A stretch of DNA of 64,000 bases from Nitrososphaeraceae archaeon. Its GTDB lineage: Archaea > Thermoproteota > Nitrososphaeria > Nitrososphaerales > Nitrososphaeraceae. The DNA is taken from the NCBI GenBank assembly GCA_021325295.1, contig JAJPHM010000060.1:1-64000 (forward strand), in the 5' to 3' direction. The position numbers were made by a program, and so were the translations under genes. Numbering within the stretch: position 1 is the stretch's first letter; every line of letters begins with the position of its first letter. This document shows positions 24,831 through 33,970 of this stretch, piece after piece. Under the pieces are notes generated by a model. That model was not told where the DNA came from. It saw only the letters and a program-made list of their open reading frames with translations, and searched no databases.

Positions 24831-25789
24831 AATTTTCTGTTCCACTCTTCGACTGCAGTTCGCCATCCAACCGCCAGTTCCATTGCGCCCCTGTCAATTA
24901 ATTTGTCTGCTGCAACGATACCTAGCCTTTCAGGTTTATCTGCCGGGCCTGTACTCCTTATCCGGACAAATTGTTTGCCATCTGAAGACGATACGCTGGC
25001 ATATATTGTCATACTGTGCTCAGATGATAGAGCTATTGCTCCGATAGGGAATCTGCAGCCACCTTCCATCTTGTCTAGCAGAGATCTTTCGGCAGAAACT
25101 TCGGCGCGTGATTTTGGATCTTCTATATACTGCAGAGTTCTGATTAGGTCCTTTCTTTGCTTCTTGCAGACAATAGCTATCGCCCCCTGACCTGGTGCTG
25201 GAACAAACTCTCGTATGTCAAACCTCTCGGCGATCATGTCCTTCATGCCAAGACGGGACAAACCTGCTTCGGCGAGAATAGCTGCATCATACTCTCCAGA
25301 GATAACCTTCTTCACCCTAGTCTCTACATTACCCCGGATAGGCTTTACTATAAGGTCAGGCCGGCTATGCATGACCTGAACCGCCCTCCGAAGGCTGCTT
25401 GTACCGATAATAGAACCAGAAGCCATCTCATGCAGATTCAGACCTCTACCATTGACAAGAACATCGTTTGGTCTTGCCCTCTTTGGAATGCTGGCTACAA
25501 CAAGCTCAGAAGCAAGATTCGATGGCACATCCTTCAGGCTATGGACTGCAAAATCAACACTTCCGTTCACTACTGCCTCATTTACTTCCTTTTCAAAAAT
25601 CCCTTTCTCATCCATTGTAAAGAGTGGTCTTTTGTCTACATCGCCTTTTGTACGTATAGTAACTATTTCAAAATTAGCGTTTGGATATAATCTGCTCAAT
25701 GTCGAAGTTACTATCTGTGTTTGAGCCATAGCAAGTCTGCTTCCCCTTGTACCGACCCTAAATGTAGCCTTCGGTCCTTGACGGCTCAA
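24827..25789 (-). CDS. hemC: Hydroxymethylbilane synthase (porphobilinogen deaminase)
   Basis: Polymerises four porphobilinogens into hydroxymethylbilane using a covalent dipyrromethane primer. Seen: RVGTRGSRLAMAQT at the N terminus, FAVHSLKDVPS near residue 82, GTSSLRRAVQV near 130 and the primer cysteine in MEGGCRFPIGA near 240. Length 320 aa is normal. It overlaps hemL by four bases upstream and cobA by four bases downstream, so the operon is tightly coupled. Confidence 0.96.
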   Translation of the reverse strand: MSRQGPKATFRVGTRGSRLAMAQTQIVTSTLSRLYPNANFEIVTIRTKGDVDKRPLFTMDEKGIFEKEVNEAVVNGSVDFAVHSLKDVPSNLASELVVASIPKRARPNDVLVNGRGLNLHEMASGSIIGTSSLRRAVQVMHSRPDLIVKPIRGNVETRVKKVISGEYDAAILAEAGLSRLGMKDMIAERFDIREFVPAPGQGAIAIVCKKQRKDLIRTLQYIEDPKSRAEVSAERSLLDKMEGGCRFPIGAIALSSEHSMTIYASVSSSDGKQFVRIRSTGPADKPERLGIVAADKLIDRGAMELAVGWRTAVEEWNRKL

Positions 25790-27069
25790 ACTTTATCATC
25801 TCTTATTTTGCCAAGAGCATTCCGATATGCTTCGACCGTTCTGTCACAGTCGTCTTCGCTATGTGAATACGAAAGAAAGCATGTTTCGAATTGTGAAGGT
25901 GGTATAAACACACCATCTTTCAACAAATAGTCATACAGCCTCCTAAACTTGGCTTGATCGGATTTTCTTGCTCCAGAAGCGTCCCGCACCTTATCGCTGG
26001 TGAAAAAGAGCTGGTACATCGAACCGATTGAATTTACTACACAGTTCAGTTTCAGGTCTTCCGCTTCGTCCCTCAATGTAGCCGTAACACTGTCGCACAT
26101 TCTAGACATTTGCGGGTAAATAGAATTTTTTGCTTCCATCAGTGCTCCAAGGCAAGACATACTTGCCGTTACAGAAATAGCATTTCCAGCAAAAGTACTT
26201 GCCTGATACACACTCCCGGAAGGAGAAAGTTGCTGCATTATTTCTGCCCTGCCTGCAATGGCAGCAATCGGAAAACCATTGCCCAACGCCTTTGCAAAGG
26301 TTGCGATGTCTGGTTTGACACCGAAAAATTCTCCTGCTCCCCCAAGTCCAAGCCTAAATCCGGTAACCACTTCGTCAAATATGAGGACAACATCCTTTTG
26401 CCTTGTAATACTTCTGACTTCGTTTAGATAGTTCCTGTCAGGCAGGATCAATCCCATGTTTGCAAGCACAGGTTCAATTATAACGCATGCTACATCGGGG
26501 TTTCTTTCGATGGTCCTCTCAAGCCCTGCAGAGTCGTTATACGGAACTACAAGCGTATGCGATGATGTCTCTTCAAGTACTCCTTCTGAACTAGGGACAG
26601 TTGCAGCACCAGAGCCGGCTTTCACAAGAACATAATCATATGCACCGTGGTAGCATCCGTCAAATTTTATTACTTTTTTCTTCTTTGTAAAGGCCCGGGA
26701 AAGCCTAATTGCATGCATCGTCGCCTCAGAGCCGGTGTTGACAAGCCTTACCATCTCTGCACAAGGCACAAGTTTTGAAATGCTTTCACATAAAAGAACC
26801 TCTTTTTCTGATGGTGTGCAGAACAGTGTCCCTTTATCAAGTTGTGATCTAACAGAATCTATTACCGAAGGATAACTATGGCCAAGAACAATGGCACCAT
26901 ATCCCATGCAATAGTCAATACAAGTTTTATGGTCTGCCGTAGTTAACTTGCTTCCTAGTGCAGAGCTGACAAAGAATGGAAATGGCTCATAGAAACGTAC
27001 AGGACTACTTACGCCACCGGGGATTACCTTCTTGGCCCGGTTAAATAATGCTTCTGATCTTGATGGCAC
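25786..27069 (-). CDS. hemL: Glutamate-1-semialdehyde 2,1-aminomutase
   Basis: PLP enzyme making 5-aminolevulinate in the C5 pathway, after HemA. Seen: PGGVSSPVR at residue 18, DYCMGYGAIVLGHSYP near 50, NTGSEATMHAIRLSR near 112, FDEVVTGFRLGLGG near 230, and the PLP lysine in TFAKALGNGFPIAAI near 255. 427 aa is standard. ATG 27069; first gene of the hemL-hemC-cobA-hemD operon, with about 250 bases upstream before the CDGSH gene. Confidence 0.96.
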   Translation of the reverse strand: MPSRSEALFNRAKKVIPGGVSSPVRFYEPFPFFVSSALGSKLTTADHKTCIDYCMGYGAIVLGHSYPSVIDSVRSQLDKGTLFCTPSEKEVLLCESISKLVPCAEMVRLVNTGSEATMHAIRLSRAFTKKKKVIKFDGCYHGAYDYVLVKAGSGAATVPSSEGVLEETSSHTLVVPYNDSAGLERTIERNPDVACVIIEPVLANMGLILPDRNYLNEVRSITRQKDVVLIFDEVVTGFRLGLGGAGEFFGVKPDIATFAKALGNGFPIAAIAGRAEIMQQLSPSGSVYQASTFAGNAISVTASMSCLGALMEAKNSIYPQMSRMCDSVTATLRDEAEDLKLNCVVNSIGSMYQLFFTSDKVRDASGARKSDQAKFRRLYDYLLKDGVFIPPSQFETCFLSYSHSEDDCDRTVEAYRNALGKIRDDKV

Positions 27070-27325
27070 GAGAACGACCGCACTTGTACTTCGAACGTTA
27101 ATAATTGTATCTTCTGATTACTTGCCTCTGGCTAATTTCAAGTCAGATGAACCATCGGAAATGATTAATCAGTTAACTGACTTGTTTGCGCATTCTATGA
27201 CCAAAAAAATTCGGTTGTTTCTAGATGGGATTTATTTATAGGTAAATTGAGTTGACCGTAGGAACAAGGTTATGTCATATATCGCATTAGCATGTTCGTA
27301 TAATCAATTTTTACGCAAAAAATTA

Positions 27326-27523
27326 TCAACCATTGACTTCTGTCCTTGTTCCATCTGAATTGTAGACATAGACTTTTCCTTCTTCTTCATCCAGCGTCGT
27401 TCTATGCGAGCCATCGCAATACGGCTGATTTTTTGAAAGTCCGCACATGCATATCCATTTTGAGCTGTTACCTACCTTAATTTCCATAGGACCATTTGCT
27501 TCTCTTCTAACAAGTCTTGCCAT
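27326..27523 (-). CDS. CDGSH iron-sulfur domain protein, 65 aa
   Basis: Binds a 2Fe-2S cluster with three Cys and one His. Seen: WICMCGLSKNQPYCDGSH, exactly CxCx2Sx3PxCDGSH, and downstream strand KVYVYNSDGTRTEVNG. MARLVRREANGP at the start places the real ATG at 27523; the frame is open to 27595 but that part looks like the upstream region. Role is usually redox sensing or cluster transfer; its place between two heme operons is suggestive only. Confidence 0.9.
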   Translation of the reverse strand: MARLVRREANGPMEIKVGNSSKWICMCGLSKNQPYCDGSHRTTLDEEEGKVYVYNSDGTRTEVNG

Positions 27524-27771
27524 CGCTTCAGATATGAAATGACTCCTAATAAAGATACTAACAAGTTTGAAGTAGCTGTGTGTCAAAACCGTCACAGGAA
27601 TTTACCTGACAATGCAAATAGATAATCTGCAACATTAATGGATCTTTATCGCCAGTAGTGCTTGGAATCAGAGAGATATCATCCTAAAATAATAAAATCA
27701 AGCAGAAATCAGTTGTAGATTACACAAGATTTCTTTTATTTTTTTTCTTTGACGGTCGGCATCTCCTCATT

Positions 27772-28779
27772 TTACCGGTTCAAAAGCTCAGCCATTTTTT
27801 TGGCATGATAAGTGACGATCATACCAGCGCCCGCACGCTTTATAGATGTCAGAAACTCTGTCACGACGCTATCCTCATCTATCCACCCCTCCATAGCTGC
27901 AGCTTTTATCATGGAATATTCTCCAGAAACGCTGTATGCACATACTGGTACATTGGTGGCATTCCTTGCCTGATGTATGATATCAAGGTATGGAATAGCC
28001 GGCTTGATCATGACTATGTCCGCGCCTTCATTGATATCTGCTTCAATCTCTCTCATCGCCTCCTTTGAATTTGAAAAAGGCATTTGATAACTTCGCCTAT
28101 CACCAAATTCAGGTGTTGAATGAGCCGCATCACGGAAAGGGGCATATAAGGGTGAAGCGTGCTTTGCAGAGTACGCCATTATGGCTACATCTGAAAATCC
28201 GCGACTATCAAGTACCGCGCGGATCTCCTGTACTTGTCCATCCATCATGGCTGATGGAGCAACAATGTCTGCTCCAGCGCTGGCGTGGCTTGCTGCCACC
28301 TTTGCAAGCGTCTTGATGCTACTGTCATTATCAACATGACCTGATTTTGATACGATACCGCAGTGGCCATGCACTGTGTACTGGCAGAGACATACATCTG
28401 TAGCTATGACAATTTTGTTTCCAAAATGTTTTCTTACAAGACTAATAGCACGCTGGATTACTCCTGTGTCATCAAAGGCAGAGCTGGCACTGTCATCCTT
28501 GCGCAGCGGAACACCAAATAGAAGCACTGACCTCAGTCCCAGATCAAAGAGAGACTGGATTTCATCAATGAGACTTTCAGTAGGTAGCCGGTAGATTTCT
28601 GGCATTGACTCTATAGCTCTTGGTCTTTTTATGCCATCCTGCACAAAAATCGGCGCAATCAGATCCTTCACAGAAAGACGAGTTTCCTGCACTAGGTCTC
28701 TTATTGCAGCAGTTCTTCTTAACCTTCTTAGTCGAAGAGCAGGAAATGAAACGCTATTGCCGATCCTGTTTGTCTTCAT
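27772..28779 (-). CDS. hemB: Delta-aminolevulinic acid dehydratase (porphobilinogen synthase)
   Basis: Condenses two 5-aminolevulinates. Seen: IFVQDGIKRPRAIESMPEIY near the N terminus, the zinc-site cysteines in DVCLCQYTVHGHCGI near residue 130, and the two Schiff-base lysines in YSAKHASPLYAPFRDA near 200 and MIKPAIPYLDII near 255. ATG 28779 overlaps the end of hemA by 26 bases; the frame is open to 28797. The cysteine triad marks the zinc-dependent form. Confidence 0.96.
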   Translation of the reverse strand: MKTNRIGNSVSFPALRLRRLRRTAAIRDLVQETRLSVKDLIAPIFVQDGIKRPRAIESMPEIYRLPTESLIDEIQSLFDLGLRSVLLFGVPLRKDDSASSAFDDTGVIQRAISLVRKHFGNKIVIATDVCLCQYTVHGHCGIVSKSGHVDNDSSIKTLAKVAASHASAGADIVAPSAMMDGQVQEIRAVLDSRGFSDVAIMAYSAKHASPLYAPFRDAAHSTPEFGDRRSYQMPFSNSKEAMREIEADINEGADIVMIKPAIPYLDIIHQARNATNVPVCAYSVSGEYSMIKAAAMEGWIDEDSVVTEFLTSIKRAGAGMIVTYHAKKMAELLNR

Positions 28780-30079
28780 ATCTGAACAATTTGGCAACTA
28801 GTTTCATCAAAGCCTCAGCTTGTTCCTCGTCTGTTTCTATCTCTTTTCTTAGGTTGTTCATTGGAGTTGAAAGAATGCCTTCAGCTATGGCATACGACAT
28901 CTGCTCAATTACTCTAGATTCGTCTGCTCCAACTCTATTGCCCAGCTTTAAAAATGCTTTTTTCAACTCTCTTTCCCGGATCAAATCAACACTTCTGAAG
29001 ACAGAAACTATTGCTGGTTCTATCTTCATTCTTTTCATGATAATGTCCACTGATTTTATTTCAGTGTCGATTATCTTTTCAGCTGATTGGACCTCTTTGC
29101 TTCTGGATCTCCTGTTTTTCTCTACAATCTCCGCAATATAGTCCATATCTATTAGCCTAACTTTTGACAAGGATGCAACTTTGTCTTCTACGGTTCTCGG
29201 GTTAGAAAGATCAAAGATCATCATCGAGTTTTTCCTAGCCCGCATAGCGCTCTCGATTCTGTCAAAAGTTACAAGATAATAGGGGGCAGTAGTGGCAACA
29301 AAGATTATATCTATCTCATGAAGTGTATCGAGGGCTTTTTCAAACAATATCGGTGTTCCTGCGACAGTCTCGGCAAAAGATCGTGCCCTATCAAATGTCC
29401 TGCTTGTGACAAGAAACTTTACCCCTCTCTGCGAAAGCGCCTTTGCAACCAAGGCTGCTCCTTCGCCGGATCCGATGAGCATAATCTTTTTGTCCTTTAG
29501 ATTGCCAAAGTGTCTCTCGGCAATATTTACCGCAGTAGAGCCAATCGAGACGCTGCCTTTATTAATGCCCGTTGCCGTCCTGACGCGGCTGCCGACCTTA
29601 ACTGCTCTGTCGAAAACCATAGATAGATTTGGGCCTGCGTATCCATTCTTGCGGGAAAATTCAAATGCACGCTTTACCTGCCCGATGATTTGATCCTCGC
29701 CAATTACAAGAGAATCCAGACCTGAAGCAAGCTTGAGCAGGTGTAATAACACATCCTTTCCCCTAGATATCTCAACCGAATCTTCGACCTCCTTAGTTGA
29801 AAGTCCGGCTAAATGCGCCCAATGAGCAAGCAATTTTTTCTCATCAGGTTCTGCAGAGGCTGCAAATACTTCGACCCTATTACAGGTTTGCAAAATTACA
29901 CATTCTCTAAATTCTGCCGACTCCAAAAATGCCCTGTGAGCAGCTGAAGGGTCTTTGAAAGTAAATTTTTCCAAAAGGTGGATTGGAGCGTTCCTATAAG
30001 TTATTCTGGCATTTACTAGCTGCAGAGGGTTTGCAGGCTTGATATTTGTAGTTCTGCTAGGCGCAGCATTTGCTGTCAT
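28754..30079 (-). CDS. hemA: Glutamyl-tRNA reductase
   Basis: First committed enzyme of the C5 tetrapyrrole pathway, reducing glutamyl-tRNA to glutamate-1-semialdehyde. Seen: catalytic cysteine in CVILQTCNRVEVFA near residue 60, GLDSLVIGEDQIIGQVKRAF near 115, an NADPH-binding GSGEGAALVAKAL near 180, and a long C-terminal dimerisation helix. About 441 aa. ATG 30079 lies two bases after the preceding stop; the open frame reaches 30133 inside that gene. Middle gene of the precorrin-2 dehydrogenase-hemA-hemB operon. Confidence 0.95.
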   Translation of the reverse strand: MTANAAPSRTTNIKPANPLQLVNARITYRNAPIHLLEKFTFKDPSAAHRAFLESAEFRECVILQTCNRVEVFAASAEPDEKKLLAHWAHLAGLSTKEVEDSVEISRGKDVLLHLLKLASGLDSLVIGEDQIIGQVKRAFEFSRKNGYAGPNLSMVFDRAVKVGSRVRTATGINKGSVSIGSTAVNIAERHFGNLKDKKIMLIGSGEGAALVAKALSQRGVKFLVTSRTFDRARSFAETVAGTPILFEKALDTLHEIDIIFVATTAPYYLVTFDRIESAMRARKNSMMIFDLSNPRTVEDKVASLSKVRLIDMDYIAEIVEKNRRSRSKEVQSAEKIIDTEIKSVDIIMKRMKIEPAIVSVFRSVDLIRERELKKAFLKLGNRVGADESRVIEQMSYAIAEGILSTPMNNLRKEIETDEEQAEALMKLVAKLFRYEDKQDRQ

Positions 30080-30080
30080 A

Positions 30081-30746
30081 TTATCTGTCTTTGCTCCATT
30101 TTTGCAGCAATTCAAGCGTGGCGCTTTTAGCATCTTCAGTTCTATCTTCCTTAATAAGGTTCTGGATATGGCGATCCTTTGTTAAAGAGTAGAGGAATTC
30201 CTTCCTTCCCTTTACAGTCTTTATCTTCTGTTTGGCCACAGAACGTGCAAATTCCTGAAGCTTTGCATTTTCGATGTCTGATTTTTTTATTATTCTTCTC
30301 ATCACTCGCTCCGCTCTTATTCTGATCTTGCGTGCCATAATGGGGCTTTTGCCAAAAGTTGAAATTGCGATCTGCATGACATCTTCGATATTAATTGTAG
30401 AAGTATAGGAAAAATCGCTAACTTGTGGGTCGTCAGCTGCGTATACAAACGCCCCTATTGACCTTCCCTTTTCAATAATTTTGCGATTGAGACTTTTATC
30501 GCTTGTCGCTGCAAGTACAAGGAAAGGGTTTTTGTAGTTATCCAAGATATTTGCATCTTTTAACTTTGCCTTTACTACCTCTATCTTGCCTTGCGTCTGT
30601 TGGGTGACAAGGAACCTATTCAGACGATTACTTATCACAGTTATTCTGCAGCCTTGGTTCAACAGCCCATTGACTTTTCTGACTCCTTCTGTACCGCCGC
30701 CAATGACAATGGCATGCTTACCCCTGAGATTTAGGTCAACTATCAA
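30081..30746 (-). CDS. Precorrin-2 dehydrogenase (Met8/CysG-N-like)
   Basis: Oxidises precorrin-2 to sirohydrochlorin with NAD. Seen: an N-terminal Rossmann start DLNLRGKHAIVIGGGTEGVR, then FLVLAATSDKSLNRKI near residue 75, FVYAADDPQVSDFSY near 100 and AISTFGKSPIMARKIR near 130, all typical of the family. At 221 aa it has the dehydrogenase and dimerisation parts; whether it also chelates iron cannot be judged. First gene of the operon with hemA and hemB; its substrate is made by cobA 5 kb away. Confidence 0.9.
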   Translation of the reverse strand: MIVDLNLRGKHAIVIGGGTEGVRKVNGLLNQGCRITVISNRLNRFLVTQQTQGKIEVVKAKLKDANILDNYKNPFLVLAATSDKSLNRKIIEKGRSIGAFVYAADDPQVSDFSYTSTINIEDVMQIAISTFGKSPIMARKIRIRAERVMRRIIKKSDIENAKLQEFARSVAKQKIKTVKGRKEFLYSLTKDRHIQNLIKEDRTEDAKSATLELLQKWSKDR

Positions 30747-30917
30747 TTATGCAGGAGCACCGACAGGCTAGGTCACCTAACATCCGTCTTGTTCTTTATT
30801 TAATCGTTGAGAGCCAATGTAGCTTGTTTTATCATTCTCCTGACAAATGAAGGTACAAAAGACTAGCAGAATAAGCGTGGGCAAAGCTTGGTCTGAAAGC
30901 TACAACCCAAATCTAAT

Positions 30918-31583
30918 CTAGTGAGCAATCTTTTTGAGGTAATTTGCATCCACAGTAACAGGAATCTGGTAGGGAGAATCAAGAAGCACAACCGTAGCTT
31001 CTTGCTTTTCATAATCTACCCTTGTAATCTTGGCCTTCATAGATTTAAAAGGTCCTGCAATTACTTCTACTGTGTCATCGATATTAAGGTCAGAAACAAC
31101 GGGCTTCTTTACTAGATAGCCTTCTATGTCTTTGAATGGAAGATCTCCTCTGATTTGCCCCCGGACATGCCTTATGCCCGAAAGAGCCTCATAAGCGACG
31201 TTTGAGTCTGGTGCTTCAACAATTATGTAACCTTTAAAGCTGTCAAGAACAATGATAGACCTAATTCCAATCTTTTTTGCATTGACCCTTGTCTGCAATT
31301 GCGTAGCTACTACCCTCTCTTGGCCCCCGGTGGTACGAATGGCAAAGAACCTTGAATCGCTGACGCTGGTCGAAGCAATCTGTTCTGGCTCTTGCATTAC
31401 TTGGTTGGCTTGTACATCTTTTGTATCACTTGAAGATTCTTTAGGTAATAATGAAGATTGAGAGGTAACATCCTCGCCTGATCCTCTGTCATGCTCGGAG
31501 ACTGGCTCCAATTCCTCTTCCTCTTTCATATCCAATTCATCAGTCTCAATATCCAAGTCATTGGACTCAATGTCATCGCTCAT
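30918..31583 (-). CDS. spt5: Transcription elongation factor Spt5 (NusG family) with acidic N-terminal extension
   Basis: Clamps RNA polymerase with Spt4 for processive elongation. Seen: NGN domain at about residues 75-165 (FFAIRTTGGQERVVATQLQ, then GYIIVEAPDSNVAYEAL) and a KOW motif (DTVEVIAGPFKSMKAKITRV) at about 170-190. The first 75 residues are D/E/S-rich and probably disordered, unusual against the typical 145-150 residue archaeal Spt5, so total length is 221. ATG 31583 is divergent from dtdA across a palindromic TATA box. Confidence 0.92.
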   Translation of the reverse strand: MSDDIESNDLDIETDELDMKEEEELEPVSEHDRGSGEDVTSQSSLLPKESSSDTKDVQANQVMQEPEQIASTSVSDSRFFAIRTTGGQERVVATQLQTRVNAKKIGIRSIIVLDSFKGYIIVEAPDSNVAYEALSGIRHVRGQIRGDLPFKDIEGYLVKKPVVSDLNIDDTVEVIAGPFKSMKAKITRVDYEKQEATVVLLDSPYQIPVTVDANYLKKIAH

Positions 31584-31613
31584 TTATAAGGTCAATACGC
31601 GGAGGTTTAACGC

Positions 31614-31625
31614 AATTTATAAATT
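31614..31625. promoter_or_regulatory. Palindromic TATA box shared by spt5 and dtdA
   Basis: AATTTATAAATT is a perfect 12-base palindrome placed 31-36 bases before the spt5 ATG on one side and about 20 bases before the dtdA ATG on the other, so TBP could be used in either orientation. Confidence 0.5.
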
Positions 31626-31638
31626 TACAGGATATATA

Positions 31639-32508
31639 ATGCTGAAACTAGCTGCTCTGCAGGTAGAAAAAATGAGTGGTCAGAGTTACTATGTTTTAGT
31701 TGCTTCGATTCAGGACCAGGCAAGTGTTACCATGAGCAGGTATCTGATGAACAAAAAGGAATTTTCTGTTGCCCATCGATTCACAGCCACTGAAGAAACC
31801 CTATACTCATTTCTGTTTGAGAACATTAAATTGCACATTTCAGACAAGAATATGCTTTTTATGGAGAATCTAGATGATCTTTACCCCGAAGCAAAAGCAT
31901 TTGTTTTTCTTTCAAAGCACAAATCTGATAGTAGTATTCCTACGCTGACCTGCCATAGCACTGGAAACTACTTGGCAAATCCGTTTGGCGGGAATCCAAA
32001 ACAAATAGCTATCGCATGGCCTTATTTGCAAAAAGAATACATGAGGACAATTACTCTACACAGGTCCGCTGTACAGGGATACGATATAGTAATTGAAGCA
32101 ACCCACCATGGACCAACATCTCTGAAAAAGCCAGTGTTATTTGTGGAACTTGGCTCTTCAGAGAAACAATGGCAGGACGATAAGGCTGCACATTTTGTCT
32201 GCGATTCTTTGCTGTCTGTGCTTCAGAAAAATGGATTCTCCCGCTGTAGCAAAGTCTGCATAGGCTTGGGTGGAACACACTATCCTTCAAAGTTTAACCA
32301 GCTTTTAATCGGGTCTGAGTTTGGTTTTGCTGCCATTGCTCCAAAACACAACCTTGAGTCGGTTGATGAGTATATGCTAAGCCAAATGATTTCCAAAAGT
32401 GTAGAAAAAGTGACTCACATAGCCATAGACAGAAAAGGCCTTGGAAACCAAAAGGAGAGAATAATGGAGCTTGTCAAAAGTACCGGGCTTGAGATCATGG
32501 TCGTGTAG
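31639..32508 (+). CDS. dtdA: D-aminoacyl-tRNA deacylase DtdA
   Basis: Hydrolyses D-aminoacyl-tRNAs; archaeal/plant-type, zinc-dependent. Seen: FVFLSKHKSDSSIPTLTCHS at about residues 90-110, the family motif, then IVIEATHHGPTSLKKPVLFV near 155, and IGLGGTHYPSKFNQL near 220. ATG 31639 gives a leaderless start; another ATG at 31672 (SGQSYYVLVAS) is possible. About 289 aa. The frame is open upstream to 31561, inside spt5 sequence, which is unlikely to be translated. Confidence 0.92.
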   Translation: MLKLAALQVEKMSGQSYYVLVASIQDQASVTMSRYLMNKKEFSVAHRFTATEETLYSFLFENIKLHISDKNMLFMENLDDLYPEAKAFVFLSKHKSDSSIPTLTCHSTGNYLANPFGGNPKQIAIAWPYLQKEYMRTITLHRSAVQGYDIVIEATHHGPTSLKKPVLFVELGSSEKQWQDDKAAHFVCDSLLSVLQKNGFSRCSKVCIGLGGTHYPSKFNQLLIGSEFGFAAIAPKHNLESVDEYMLSQMISKSVEKVTHIAIDRKGLGNQKERIMELVKSTGLEIMVV

Positions 32509-32649
32509 TTTCTTTATCTAGGTTCCAGATTGGTTGAATAAATCTGAAGACCAAATTGGTCAGTCATTAGTAGTACGTTATTATGATGAAAAACGTTAAG
32601 GAAAGAAAGGCGCAAGAAATAAAATAAATGGGAGCAGATAAGGAAGGAA

Positions 32650-33018
32650 ATGCCAAAACTATCGTACCAGATAGCAGAGAGAAAGCATCGCAGGCTTGTT
32701 AATAGTGATGTATACAGTATTCTTGCCAACGTTCCTCCCGGTAAAGTGGTCACATATGGCGACATCGCATTGGCGCTGGGCTGCAAAGGGTCATCAAGGG
32801 CAATTGGCAAGATACTGAACATGAATCCAAACCCGATAGTTGTCCCGTGTCACAGGGTAGTAATGTCAGACGGCCATGTTGGAGGCTACGCATACGGAAA
32901 GGCAAAGAAGATTGAACTTTTAAAACAGGAAGGAATAAGTTTCAAAGGCGACATGCTAAGCCAATTCTCTGAATGCAGATTGAAATTAGAAAATATCCTT
33001 CCAAGGAAGGAAAAATAG
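32650..33018 (+). CDS. Methylated-DNA--protein-cysteine methyltransferase-type protein
   Basis: Direct reversal of O6-alkylguanine. Seen: the winged-helix part VYSILANVPPGKVVTYGDIA near residue 24 and the active-site PCHRVV near residue 66, with GGYAYGKAKKIELLKQEG after it, so the catalytic cysteine is present. At 122 aa it lacks the N-terminal ribonuclease-like domain of full Ogt and corresponds to the stand-alone catalytic domain. ATG 32650, preceded by GGAAGGAA that could serve as ribosome-binding site. Confidence 0.88.
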   Translation: MPKLSYQIAERKHRRLVNSDVYSILANVPPGKVVTYGDIALALGCKGSSRAIGKILNMNPNPIVVPCHRVVMSDGHVGGYAYGKAKKIELLKQEGISFKGDMLSQFSECRLKLENILPRKEK

Positions 33019-33050
33019 TATTGGAAGGTCTGTACCACCAGCAATAGGGG

Positions 33051-33515
33051 CTATTGCCGGCCTTTCGATTCCTTTACAAGGTCTCTCAGATGGGCCAGAG
33101 ACCTGACCTGCCCTCCGTTGACCTTTTTATAGAGTTGCCAGTAAGTCTCACGGTTGATATCCTTTCTGTCCTTGAGAACTTTGAGATGGTATCTCATAGA
33201 TCTTGTCTTTATAACATAAAGTTCCTTCTTCCCAGTCCTTGCCGTCTTCTTGCCCTTCTTTGACCCAGGACCTTTGCCATGCACCTGCCATACAGAACGT
33301 CTGGCCAGTGCGCGCCCCCTTGATGTTCCCTTTGGCTTGACTGTCCATATCGAACCATTCTTTATAAGAGCACGGATATTTTCCCTAGTTATAGAATCAG
33401 CCACATCCTCAAGGCTATCGGGCTCGAATCTGACTCGATTGGCTCCGACCCCGAGAATTCTTGCCGCAAGTTCACGCTTTTTCTTGATATTAACTACCAT
33501 TCTAGCTATCACCAC
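33051..33515 (-). CDS. rpl19e: 50S ribosomal protein L19e
   Basis: Large-subunit protein of archaea and eukaryotes. Seen: KRELAARILGVGANRVRFEP at the N terminus, ITRENIRALIKNGSIW near residue 43, and the basic middle KGTSRGRALAR, GKGPGSKKGKKTAR. 154 aa fits. It follows rpl32e by eight bases on the same strand. In many archaea both lie in the large spc operon; here they form a two-gene unit beside non-ribosomal genes. Confidence 0.96.
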   Translation of the reverse strand: MVIARMVVNIKKKRELAARILGVGANRVRFEPDSLEDVADSITRENIRALIKNGSIWTVKPKGTSRGRALARRSVWQVHGKGPGSKKGKKTARTGKKELYVIKTRSMRYHLKVLKDRKDINRETYWQLYKKVNGGQVRSLAHLRDLVKESKGRQ

Positions 33516-33523
33516 TTGGCAGG

Positions 33524-33970
33524 CTAGCTACCTTCCTTCTCCTTTGGCTGTACTTTTTCCTTAGAAGGGGCAAGCTTGCCAGCATTTAGGATTTTGAAAC
33601 CTAATTCTGAAGCCTTGGAAATAATCAGTTTTCTCTTTCTCTGTCCCAGAGTATGCGCTAGTCTGACAGCATCCTTAGAAGGATTTAATCTAGATAAATC
33701 CTGCATGCTAGAAACTACATTATCAGTATATCCTGACGGATGCAGACCCCTTGCTGCCTTTGGTCCCCGATATCCTATCTTTACTATAGAGGGCACGCCA
33801 GACTTTTGCTTCCTCATTTTATTGTCCTTGCCCTTTGGCTTTCTCCAATTCTCTGCCAGCCTATCATATCTCCAGCTCTCCTGCCTGATGAATTTTGGCC
33901 GCTTGTCAGAGACTTTCTTGCGGGCTGCAAGCAATTCGCTATTAATTACCATCTCTGTTACATTGCACAA
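33524..33970 (-). CDS. rpl32e: 50S ribosomal protein L32e
   Basis: Seen: KFIRQESWRYDRL, ENWRKPKGKDNKMR and VKIGYRGPKAARGLHPSG, the diagnostic L32e run, followed by a long tail with IISKASELGFKILN. 148 aa. ATG 33970 could be followed by an ATG six codons later (VINSELL), the more usual L32e length. A TATAAAAAG box on the minus strand at about 34010-34020 is a plausible promoter for the L32e-L19e pair. Confidence 0.95.
   Translation of the reverse strand: MCNVTEMVINSELLAARKKVSDKRPKFIRQESWRYDRLAENWRKPKGKDNKMRKQKSGVPSIVKIGYRGPKAARGLHPSGYTDNVVSSMQDLSRLNPSKDAVRLAHTLGQRKRKLIISKASELGFKILNAGKLAPSKEKVQPKEKEGS

Noticed and set aside
27032-27241. Plus-strand frame ending LFLDGIYL, antisense to the hemL start
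   Set aside because: First part overlaps hemL and the free part is under 45 codons without motif; a small gene cannot be excluded but is not supported.
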